DNA of 64,000 nt from Colius striatus (taxonomy: Eukaryota; Chordata; Aves; Coliiformes; Coliidae): NCBI RefSeq assembly GCF_028858725.1, contig NC_084774.1:8096001-8160000 (forward strand), read 5' to 3'. The notes beneath the pieces are model-generated. The model was not told the DNA's origin. It searched no databases and saw nothing but the letters and a program-made list of their open reading frames with translations. This document shows positions 45,601 to 54,400 of this stretch, one piece after another. Position numbers and translations under genes: made by a program. Position 1 is the stretch's first letter, and each line of letters begins with the position of its first letter.

Positions 45601-48600
45601 GATAGCTGCCATCAGCCCAGGGCCAAAGCTGACTGGGTTCTGCAGTGCGGCCAGGTAGGAGTCGCGGTGGTGGCACCGCGGGCCGTGTGGCCCCAGGTCC
45701 TGGCTCAGCTTCCTCCCCTGGCACGGGGGGCAGGGATTGTCCTCCGAGCCCGACTCCCCCACACAGGGCCAGGCGTCTGCCCCAGAGCCCCCGTTCGCCC
45801 AGGGCAGCGTCGCCTTGGCCCCAGCCCCCGCTGGGCAGGCAGGTGGCAGGGACCTGGCCAGAAGGTCCAGCTGCTCCTGCGAGAGCTCCAGCAGATCCAC
45901 GTACTCCCCCTCCAGGTTCTGGCTGATGATCTCGTAGAGGCTGGGCACGGCCAGCATGGCTGGCTCCTTCCGTGGGCCAGCCTGGTCCACCTTGATCAGC
46001 CCGGGGTACCTCCCCTGGTTCGACTTCCGAGAGGTGACCTTGCAGCCCGGGATGGTGCCCGTGACGGTGCTGCGGGGCACCGGGGCTGTGCCGTGGGACA
46101 CGGCTGCACCGGCGGCTGCGGGCTCGGGCTCGGGCTGGGGCTGGGGCTCGGGGCCGTGCCAGGTGCCTGTGGACGCACCGTCAGCTCCAGCCCTGGGCTT
46201 GTCGATGAACTCCGGCGTGGCGATGCTGCTCCACGGCAGCGCGGCGATGCCGTTCTCGGTGGCCACCAGGCAGGAGCGCAGGGGCACCCCGGCGCTGCCG
46301 CTGTTGATCTCCTCCAGCCACTCGTTGGTGAAGAGCAGCGCGTAGGCGGCCTCGGGCACCGGCGTCTCCTCCACTGTGTGCAGGTCGCAGGAGAGGTGCT
46401 TCACCGTGATCCGCGCAGAGTGCTCCTCACAGGGCTCCGCCTGCAGGTAGAAGTCGCCGGGGCGCAGCAGCAGCGGGTTGAGCGGCGCGAGGTGGACAAC
46501 CACTTTCTCATGAAGACACAAGGGCCAGCCCTCATGGAGAAAGATGCAGTTAAAGTAAGGAGCCTGGAAGGGAGAACACAGCGTGTGAGTGACAGCCCCA
46601 GGCTGCTCCGTCACCTCCCAGCTGGCCCCGCGCCTCCCACGGTGGGAACTGCAGGGCCTGGTGACCTGGCAGGATGTCCCAAGGCAGAGACACAGCGGGG
46701 TCCTGCAGGCTGACCCCGAGCCCTCAGCCGTTCCCAGGGTGCTGAGTGCTGCCCACGTGCTAACGGAGGGGAAATCCCCTCTGGAGCCTCTCCAGGGGCA
46801 GGACATGGTGAACCGGGATTCCCCCCACCCCTATCGCAGGGACAGCCTGTGCCAGGCTCCGTGCTGGGGCTGCCATGGGCACACCACGGGCACGGAGCGG
46901 GACATGCAGGGCAGGGCTGTGCAGGGTGTCACACGGGGCTGCCATGGGGAGCTGGGCACACCACGGGCACGGAGCGGGACACGCAGGGCAGGGCTGTGCA
47001 GGGTGTCACACGGGGCTGCCATGGGGAGCTGGGCACACCACGGGCACGGAGCGGGACATGCAGGGCAGGGCTGTGCAGGGTGTCACACGGGGCTGCCATG
47101 GGGAGCTGGGCACACCACGGGCACGGAGCGGGACACGCAGGGCAGGGCTGTGCAGGGTGTCACACGGGGCTGCCATGGGGAGCTGGGCACACCACGGGCA
47201 CGGAGCGGGACACGCAGGGCAGGGCTGTGCAGGGTGTCACACGGGGCTGCCATGGGGAGCTGGGCACACCACGGGCACGGAGCGGGACACGCAGGGCTGT
47301 GCAGGGTGTCACACGGGGCTGCCATGGGGAGCTGGGCACACCACGGGCACGGAGCGGGACACGCAGGGCAGGGCTGTGCAGGGTGTCACACGGGGCTGCC
47401 ATGGGGAGCTGGGCACACCACGGGCACGGAGCGGGACACGCAGGGCAGGGCTGTGCAGGGTGTCACACGGGGCTGCTGGGGGGAGCTGGGCACACCACGG
47501 GCATGGAGCGGGACACGCAGGGCAGGGCTGTGCAGGGTGTCACACGGGGCTGCTGGGGGGAGCTGGGCACACCACGGGCACGGAGCGGGACACGCAGGGC
47601 TGTGCAGGGTGTCACATGGGGCAGCCCTGGGCGGGTGCGGGGGCTTACACAGGCTGCCTGCCGCACGTGCTCAAAGAGGCGCTTGGCTGGGATGAGGAAC
47701 TGGAGCAGGCAGCAGAGCCCATCGCCGCGGTAGCTGGTCTCCAGCAGCCGGAACACCTGGCCCAGGACCGTGGGGGCCGTGGCTTCGAAGGGAGGGTAGA
47801 GAGCCTGGAGAGCACTCTGCACCGCTGCATCCAGCGACCCGGCGTCCTGCGGACAGAAAGGCTCAGTGGTGAGGAGAGCAACCCTGCAGTGGGACATCAT
47901 CCCTCCCCACAGAGCCTGTGCCCACCATCAGGACTCTGTCCCTTCCCACAGAGCCTGTGCCCACTGTCAAGACTCTGTCCCTCCCCACAGAGCCTGTGCC
48001 CACCATCCCACGCTGTGCCGTGCCTCTGCCGGGTCCCTGCCATGCCCACGCTGGCAACACGCCCAGCTCAGGGGCTCCAAATCTTCCTGGGCTAGCAACG
48101 GGGGAGGAATCGGCTGCAGAGGAGCACAGCAAGCGCTGTGCAGCTGGGGCATGAGCACGGCCAGGGCCAGTTCCCAGCACTGGGCTGTGGTTTAAGCAGC
48201 CTGGGATGAGGCCGGGCTGGGGCTTGGGACACTGGCTGTGCGGAGGAGGAGCCGCAGCAGCCAAGGGGTTAAGCAGAGGCAGACAGAGCGTGGGGATGGG
48301 ATGTGCTGGGCTCAGCCTGGCTGCTGTGGGAATGCAGCAGATGGGAGGAAGGACAAACATCTGAAGATAGATAGTTTTGGTTCAGACTCATCACTGCACT
48401 CGCTGAACTCAACATCAGTCCTCTGAGTGCTTTCTGTGAAGCGCTGGCAGGTCACAGCCCCCTGCCCTGCAGAGCATGGTGTGGGACAGCTCTGCCAGCC
48501 ACAGGGTACTGAGGAGCCTCATGCTCTGCCCCTGCCTGAGCTGAGCCCTCACCTGGGGCTGCATTCCCAGATTTCACAGCAGAGAGCTGCCACAGGGATG

Positions 48601-50842
48601 GGCATCCTCAGGCAGCCATGGCTCCTGCACGGGCACCTGGGGGGTCAGGTGGGATTAGCTGAAGGTAGGTATTAATTTCAGATGGCTAATCCTTGGCCTG
48701 GGAGCCCAAACAGAGACAAAGTCGCTTCAGTTAATTCATCTTAATTAGCTTTAATGCGCTTTAGCTAAAGCACTTTGCAGTCACGGTTTGGTTAATTCTT
48801 CTTGACTTTATCTCCACACAGGGATCCCTGGCCCTTGGGCCTGGCAGGAGAAGCCACAGGACCTGGGCAGAGCAGGAGGAGAGCAAGCTCTTTCTCAGGG
48901 CCCTGATCTACGTGTGTGTTCCCCTGCCAGCCTTTCTGCCACCGGACCACTGGTCTTCTCATGCTTGTTCGTACTTTACACAACTCTTAAGGACAGAAGA
49001 CCTTGCTCTGGAAAAGCCCTGCTGCAGAGTAAAGCCCAGCTCTCCACTCTGCCCACTGCAGCCACTCGCTCCTGGGTGCCAAGCATGGCCAGGAACCCAC
49101 CACTGCCCTGCTTGGCACCGCCAGGAACCCACCACTGCCCTGCCTGGCACTGCCAGGTACCCACCACTGTCCTGCCTGACACTGCCGAGCACAGCCAGGC
49201 ACCTACCACCACCACTGCCCTGCCTGGCTCCTTCCCTGCCCCAGCACAGGGGTGAGGAGCCAATGTCTGCAACGGGCCACGAGAGATGAGCCTGTGCCTG
49301 TCCTGCCTGTGCTTGCCTTCGCCAGAGCCTGCTGCCCAGAGTCACCCTTGCACAGCCCTGGCACATTCCAAAACCAGCTCTCTTGAAACTGAAGTAAACT
49401 CCTAAACTTACCAAAGCTTTCTAAACTTACTGTATGAGCTCACACAGGATTGAAAACAGAAAGAGAAGCCGTGTCCCCTGAGCCCGGGGCTGTGGGGCTC
49501 TGCTCCGGGGAGGCTGCACCACCGGGTGATGGGCAGCCCCAAACCCAGCTGTTCGCCAGCTCAGCCTTGCTGGTGGATCCTTCCAGCAACCCTGTCCCAC
49601 ACCACCCTCCCAAACCAGAGCAGCCTCCCCTGGCTGCAGCACCCTCAGCCCAGCCCGGGCCAGTCCTACACCCTGGGGAGAAACAACCGGAGTTGGGGTA
49701 AACCACCTTGGATAAACTCGGGGTGCTGGGGAGGGGCCAGCCCTGCTGCTGGGGGATGAGGGAAACCCTTCCAAATCACCACCAACAGCTCATGGCAAAG
49801 GGCTGCGCCAGAGGATGGAGAGACAGTAAACAATGTCAGTGGAATCAAGCGCCCGGGACTGCATCCAGCAGCGGGGAGCCAGCGCTGGGACAGAACCATG
49901 GGCTGATGGAGGCACCAGGCAGCCTGTGCTGTGTGTCCTGTGCTGGGGAAGTTTGGCCTGGAAGGACTCAAAATGTTTTTGCTGAGTATCACAAAGCATT
50001 TTATCACTGGGGGAGGGTTTTGGGGCAGCCCCAGCGCAGCAGCTCCTCGTTTGCAGGAGAGGCCGAGGCTGGGCTGGCCGGGGAACCAACAGAGCGGCTG
50101 ATGAGCCCCAGCCCCTGATGAGCCCCAGCCCCTGCCCTGAAACAAAAGGCTGAGGGAGCACAAGGAGATTTACATTTGCAAAGCCATTTCCTTTTCAGTA
50201 AGCCAAAGTGCTGTTAAACAGAGATTGGTATTTCTCCCCCATACCCATAACTTTTTAAGTGGTTTACACCACTAAGTTCGGATGAGCTTTGGTGTTTTGG
50301 TGCTGTAAAGTTGTCCAACTCGTACCCAAAGCCACAGAGTGACTCAGATCCATCTCCTTCCTCCCTCCTGCTCAGGAAGGAGGGAGGTTTGAGCGCCAGC
50401 ACCAGCCCGGAATAACAATTCCTCTCTCTCTCCTGCAACTCTCTGGCTGTCGGCAGCTTTGGCAGGACACGCCGTGGTCGCTAACGAGCAGCCCCAGCGC
50501 TCGGCGCAGCATCGCCCGGGAGCCCGGGGCAACGGCGCCCGGCGGCTGCGGCCACCGCCGAGGCGACCGGCCCCGGCACGGATCCGGCGGGGGTCCCGTC
50601 CCCGCGCCCAGCCACGATTCCCGCAGCGGCACCCCCTTGCCGCACGCCGTCCCCCCGCCAGGCTCCGCGGGGGAAGCTGAAGCACCGCGGGCGGCAGCCC
50701 CGCACGCGCCCGCCCCGCACCCTCCCGCCCGCCCCCGGCCCCGCGCCCAGCGCCCACCCGGCGCTCGGGACGGCCGGCGGTCGCGGGGGCTCTCGGGGCC
50801 ACCGGCGAGCGGAAAGGAGAGGAAAGCAGAAGGAATTACCAT
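38711..50842 (-). CDS. KIAA1755: KIAA1755 orthologue, complete (CRAL-TRIO-like and spectrin-like protein of unknown function)
   Basis: Fourteen coding exons read on the minus strand, in order: 50840-50842, 47649-47846, 45273-46563, 45005-45163, 44334-44457, 43974-44067, 43157-43243, 42529-42645, 42212-42310, 41836-41984, 41021-41159, 40549-40671, 39703-39894, 38711-39622. Every border is GT/AG and phases agree across all junctions. The total is 3,687 bases, or 1,228 residues plus stop; human KIAA1755 is about 1,200. Landmarks are [20 protein letters not shown] and [20 protein letters not shown] near the N-terminus, which identify the orthologue. The middle resembles the Sec14/CRAL-TRIO-like plus spectrin-repeat part of Dbl-family relatives such as PLEKHG4. 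I see no DH or PH domain, so exchange-factor activity is not expected. Function is not established; the likely role is a cytoplasmic scaffold (inference). Confidence 0.95.
39703..42310 (-). CDS. KIAA1755: KIAA1755 exons 9-13: spectrin-repeat-like helical region
   Basis: Exons 42212-42310, 41836-41984, 41021-41159, 40549-40671 and 39703-39894 encode residues 692-925. The peptide is rich in Leu, Glu, Gln, Arg and Ala with heptad-like spacing. Examples are [40 protein letters not shown] and [17 protein letters not shown]. This is consistent with spectrin-type three-helix bundles. Intron 11 (40672-41020) contains a (CCCAT/C)n repeat. Confidence 0.85.
40781..40838. repeat. CATCCCACCC pentamer/decamer repeat in KIAA1755 intron 11
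   Basis: About 58 bases made of CATCC and CACCC units, preceded by a pyrimidine-rich CCTTCCC run. On the minus strand, which is the transcript strand of KIAA1755, it reads as many closely spaced runs of three or four G (GGGGTGGGATGGGATGGGG), a strong G-quadruplex candidate in the pre-mRNA. Confidence 0.85.
42529..45163 (-). CDS. KIAA1755: KIAA1755 exons 4-8: linker and CRAL-TRIO/Sec14-like domain
   Basis: Exon 4 (45005-45163) is a linker. Exons 5-8 (44334-44457, 43974-44067, 43157-43243, 42529-42645) encode residues of about 551-691. Strand-like segments [13 protein letters not shown] and [14 protein letters not shown], followed by [13 protein letters not shown], have the hydrophobic-strand pattern of Sec14-like domains in Dbl-family proteins. 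The ending [20 protein letters not shown] followed by GEWVQFFQ is the typical closing motif (LP.EL.G.. .Y.H..W) of that domain. A lipid or small-ligand pocket is known for Sec14 domains, but whether this one binds anything is unknown. Confidence 0.85.
45273..47846 (-). CDS. KIAA1755: KIAA1755 exons 2-3: conserved N-terminal region and disordered linker
   Basis: Exon 2 (47649-47846) encodes residues 2-67 and exon 3 (45273-46563, 1,291 bases) encodes residues 68 to about 498. The first 200 residues look globular and are shared with the PLEKHG4/ARHGEF40 group (family recollection). Phrases are [30 protein letters not shown] and [18 protein letters not shown] Pro-Glu/Pro-Gln alternation (about 46119-46155, from a GGGCTC hexamer repeat) begins a mostly low-complexity stretch. 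Within that stretch is a conserved-looking island, [20 protein letters not shown], then [12 protein letters not shown]. The exon ends with basic residues, [20 protein letters not shown]. Confidence 0.92.
46866..47625. repeat. 77 bp minisatellite, about 10 copies, KIAA1755 intron 2
   Basis: The phrase ACACCACGGGCA recurs at 46881, 46958, 47035, 47112, 47189, 47266, 47338, 47415, 47492 and 47569. The spacing is 77 bp except one interval of 72, where GGGCA is missing from GCAGGGCAGGGC; the last copy has the same deletion. Copies 9 and 10 are preceded by GCTGGGGGGAGC where the others have GCCATGGGGAGC. The array fills about 70 percent of the 1.09 kb intron 2. Because 77 is not a multiple of three and the unit lacks plus-strand stops, all three plus frames stay open for hundreds of codons. 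Confidence 0.95.
47901..48010. repeat. 39 bp tandem repeat, about 2.7 copies, KIAA1755 intron 1
   Basis: AGAGCCTGTGCCCA recurs at 47911, 47950 and 47989 (39 bp period), each preceded by a CCCTCCCCAC or CCTTCCCAC tract. It starts about 55 bases upstream (in the transcript sense) of KIAA1755 exon 2. Confidence 0.8.
48655..48800. promoter_or_regulatory. AT-rich island with homeodomain-like motifs in KIAA1755 intron 1
   Basis: Against a GC-rich background this stretch has clustered TTAATT, TAATTAG and TTAATG motifs. It also holds a perfect 14-base palindrome, GCTTTAGCTAAAGC, at 48758-48771. Such clusters can mark a conserved enhancer, but this rests on composition and motifs only. Confidence 0.3.
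49089..49225. repeat. 32 bp tandem repeat, about 4 degenerate copies, KIAA1755 intron 1
   Basis: Units beginning CCAGGAACCCACCACTG occur at 49089, 49121 and 49153 (last as CCAGGTACCCACC), followed by a degenerate fourth copy. The period is 32 bp. Confidence 0.75.
50840..50842 (-). CDS. KIAA1755: KIAA1755 coding exon 1: initiator ATG only
   Basis: On the minus strand the sequence reads CTATCATG followed directly by the donor GTAATT. Spliced to exon 2 (GACGCCGGGTCG) it gives Met-Asp-Ala-Gly-Ser-Leu-Asp, in line with the short N-terminus of the human protein. The start has A at -3 and G at +4, a strong context. No in-frame ATG is visible upstream within the CpG island before this one. The 3.0 kb intron 1 then separates the start codon from the rest of the protein. 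Confidence 0.75.
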
Positions 50843-51130
50843 GATAGTGGGAAGTGGCCGAGGGGCCGGGGAGGGCCCGTGGCACCAGCGCTCCCTTCCC
50901 GGGGCCGGGCGCTGCCCCACCGCCCCGCCACCGCTCCGCGGGCGGCAGCCCCGGCCCCCGGCCCCGCCGGGCTCCCTCCGCCGCGCCTCCTCCGGGGGAG
51001 AGAGTAAAAAAAAGCAGGGGAAAAAAGAAAGAAAAGGCGAAGAAAGAGCGAGGGCGGCGGGGCGGGCCGGGGGAGGGGGCTGGCGGGGGCGGCTCGGCGA
51101 GCGCCCGGCTCCGCGCCCGCGACAGCCGCC

Positions 51131-51222
51131 GGACCGGCACCGGGACCGGCACCGGCACCGGGACCAGCACCGGCACCGGGACCAGCATCGGGGTCGGGAC
51201 CGGCACCGGCACCGGCCCGGGA
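51131..51222. repeat. (GGCACC/GGGACC)n hexamer repeat in KIAA1755 promoter
   Basis: About fifteen units of ACCGGC, ACCGGG or ACCAGC in tandem, CpG-rich, about 290-380 bases upstream of the KIAA1755 ATG. The repeated CCGG sites and its position near the start of transcription make length variation potentially relevant to expression. Confidence 0.85.
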
Positions 51223-51444
51223 CCTGCCCGCCGGGGGAGCGGCCGCCGTGTGTTCCCGAGGCAGCGGCTCCTCCCGGGGAGCTCCCGCCGCTGCCCCCCG
51301 GGGGATCGGGGGCTGCATGTGCAAGACCCCTGGGGAAATGAAGCCCCTTGGGGGTGGCGGCAGCCGCCGGTGGGTGCCGGCCCCGGGACGGGCAGAGCTG
51401 CGTGTGCGGTGCGTGTGCGGCTGCTGAGGCGGCGATGGAACCAT

Positions 51445-54400
51445 CAGGGCTGGTCTGTGTTCAAAACAGAGTCCTTAGCACGGCTCAGAGCTCCCATTTC
51501 TGAGCTGGTGTAGAAGCACAGCAGCAGAAGTGTCTCTTAAAGCTCTTTGGGCCGTTTCAATGATGGAAAGTACCTAGTTGAAAGAATTGTGTGATTTAGC
51601 AACTAGAAGCTGTACAAAAACAAACGGTGCAAGAGCCAAAGCCACAGATTTCGTCTGGCCTAATGCAAACCACAGCACAGCACTTCCATCCCCAGGCACG
51701 GCACCCAGAGCTTTGGGACCCCCTGCTCTGCGCTCAGGCTGAAGCCATTGCCACTGCTGTGTTTGTGGGCACAGGCTCAAGGATGGGCTGGGGGACAGGG
51801 CCAGAGCCAGGGAGATGGCCAGGACGTGGGCTGGGAGCCGCCAGGGCTGTCTGGATAACGAACATTTGTCCCAGGATGAGTGAGCAGCCAAAGGACACGC
51901 TGTGCAAACAAGCTGAGGCTGGAGGAGGTACAGCTGGGCTGCTGGCTTGTTGGGAGGGAGGACGGCGCCAGGGAGGGCTTTGCAGTTGCTTCCCATTTCC
52001 TTGGGAGCTAGTGAGAGCCTTTTTGTGCCGGCACAGATCACAAGTGCTGCGAGGGCTCAGGCCCCAGCAGTTGTGCAGGGTGGTCAGAGGCTGGGCTGGG
52101 GGCCAGGAGCACCCGGCTGCAGACCCCCAGGCACTACCTCAGCTCTGCAGAGCTGGCCTTTGGCTCAACCTGGGTCCAAGCCATCTGCCCAGGATGCCTA
52201 ATTGCAAACTGGGGCCTGCTGGGCCAGCTCCTCCCTTCCCCACCAGCAGCCAATTGCTCCTTAAACTGCATTAGTTCACATACTCTCCATCAGCCTTTTT
52301 ATAGCTTCCCTGAGAGCAAGGGGAGCATGAGCTCATGCTCTGACCTTCTTTAATTGCATGGTTACCTCTGAAATGAGCCCAAGAACGTGACAGGCAGCAG
52401 GGCTGGGTGAGGAGGCTGTAGGTGGGCAGGAAGGCAGCACGGCTGACCCCGGTCCCACACCAGCAGGTAGGATCCCTCTGTGGCACCGGTGAGCAGGAGG
52501 GGAAGCATACGGAGCTGAGCCCAGAGAGATCTTAGGACCCTGACACAGGCTCGTTCCGAAAGGCAGCAGCTCCCTGCCTGGGCCTTGGGGTGCTTGTATC
52601 AGCTGTGTTCTGTTGGGCTACCCTGCAAATGCCTCTAGAGTGTCTGGCTCCAGTCCTCCATCCCTGCAGCACCCCAAAGCAGCTCCCTGTGCCCTCCTCC
52701 TGCCCTTGAGACAGCCAGGCTCAGAGGTGGGAGTCAGGGTGCTGGGGACTCAGCCCACCCAGCAAAAGGCTGAGGTCCTGGGGCCCTCTCTGGTGCCCCT
52801 GCCAGCCTGGGGCCCCTGACCCCATGAGCTCACTCTCCTCTTTTGCTCCCTTACTCCATGTCCTGTTTGTCCCCAGCAGCTGCTGGGACAGGCTGCCTGT
52901 GGCCTTCTACCCTGTCCCTCTGCCAGCACAGAGCCACCATTCACATCCCCTGGGGCTCTGCCTGAGGTCACCATTCCTGCATTTTTATTTGTACGTTTCT
53001 GCAGGACCATCCTCCTCGGCTCTCTGCATCCCTTGTGTCTTTCACAGGCTCCCAGACCTCGTGTCAGGGGCTGGGTGCTGCGAGAGGAGCCTGTGAGTCT
53101 GGGGCAACCGGCCCTGGCTGCAGCCGGTCCCAGGGCATGTCCCCGGGATGGGGGGTGGAGGGAGGGGGGTGAGCCCAGCATTGGGCTCTGGGTCTGCACT
53201 GCTGCCGGGAGCCTCGTTGCTGTGTCTGTGTCCCTGCACCCAGGTCCTGCCGGGCTCAGACACCCGCGGGGCTCCGGCTTTACCCGCTCCTGGTCCTGGA
53301 GGGTTTCCCTTTGCCTGTTCCTGCTGCAGCCCCCTGGCCTGGGGACAGCTGGGGCCGGGTCACACTGATCCTGCAGCTGGCAAAACAACAGCAGAGCAGC
53401 CCCACATACCCCACAGCTGTATTTTCAGTTGCTGCTGGATCCTGGCTGCCAGGGAGGTGTGGGTGAGGGTGTGCGGTGTCCGGCTGCAGCGATCGCACGC
53501 GTGGCAGCAGACACGAGCGGCAGCTCCGCTGCGTCTCCGTGCTGACAGCATTGCACTGAGCTCTGGGTGAAGTCCCTGTGGGTCTGGGGACAACCACAGT
53601 GGCCACAGAGCCTGGTTGTGTTGGTGGCAGTGAACTTGTCCTGGCTGGAAGTGGGTAGGGGATGGTTTTATTGCTGACTGTGGACTTCTCCATGTTTCCC
53701 CTAAAACCAGGTGGGTTGCTCTCACTTTTCTTGCCAGGCCCTTGGGGTTTTCCCCTGCGTTTCCCCAGCAGGGTGTTTGCAGCCCATGTCCTGCTGAGCA
53801 GCTGCAGCATGCCTCTGGCACCAGCTCCTGCTGCCCAGGCCCAGGGGAATTCCCGAGGTGGTTTGTGGCACCGCAAGAAACGGATGTGGAGAGATTTCCC
53901 TGCAGAAGGGAAACGTGTCTGTGCCTCATGCTCGCAGCCCAAGGAGCAGCAATGCTCCCTGCACTGCCCTGCATCTGCCAGGGGCCGCCCCGGGGCCGGG
54001 GGCTGCAGCCAGCCCTGGCGGGGGACTCATGTGGGAAGGGGCTCTGTGTGACAGCAGCCTCAAGCTGGCGGCTGCTGGGGGCAGAGCAGAGCCTCAGCCA
54101 GACCCCCTGTTCAGCCTGGGGAGCTGCAGCACGTGCTTGCAGGGTGGTTTGGGCCATTGCATCACAGAGGAGATGCGGAAGGAGCCACAGGGGCAGGAGC
54201 AGGAACTGCCCGCACGTGCCGAGCGTGTGGGGCCAGAGGAAGCTGTGACCTGGGGACAGCAGGGAGCAGGTCCTGACCTGCAGCCCTGGGCAGAGGACAG
54301 CTGGCAGCACAGAGAGACCTCCCGCAGCTCCCTGTCCTCCCAGCCTCTTGGCTCCAGCCTGATGATGGCCATTCCCTGACAGCACAGCTCCAGAAGCCCC

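Larger units (their letters stand above)
50460..51440 (-). promoter_or_regulatory. KIAA1755: KIAA1755 CpG-island promoter and 5'UTR region
   Basis: Extremely CG-rich DNA with dense CpG spans the initiator ATG (50840-50842). No TATA box is visible. The transcription start is probably within a few hundred bases upstream of the ATG on the minus strand. A GGNACC hexamer array at 51131-51222 lies inside the island. A long minus-strand frame starting near 51,212 overlaps the true ATG out of frame, so a start site upstream of it would create an overlapping upstream reading frame. Confidence 0.7.

Noticed and set aside
45412-46713. Plus-strand open frame of about 433 codons
   Set aside because: It is the antisense shadow of KIAA1755 exon 3, a GC-rich coding exon. 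The minus-strand reading gives a recognisable conserved protein, while this frame gives none.
47890-48010. Strong-looking splice acceptors on the plus strand (CCCTCCCCACAG repeated)
   Set aside because: They are part of the 39 bp repeat and lie antisense to KIAA1755; no plus-strand exon follows them.
46589-48095. Plus-strand open frames of about 294, 368 and 406 codons predicting repetitive proteins
   Set aside because: They are produced by the 77 bp minisatellite, whose unit has no plus-strand stop and whose period is not a multiple of three, so every frame is open. They lie antisense in KIAA1755 intron 2, and the longest run into exon 2.
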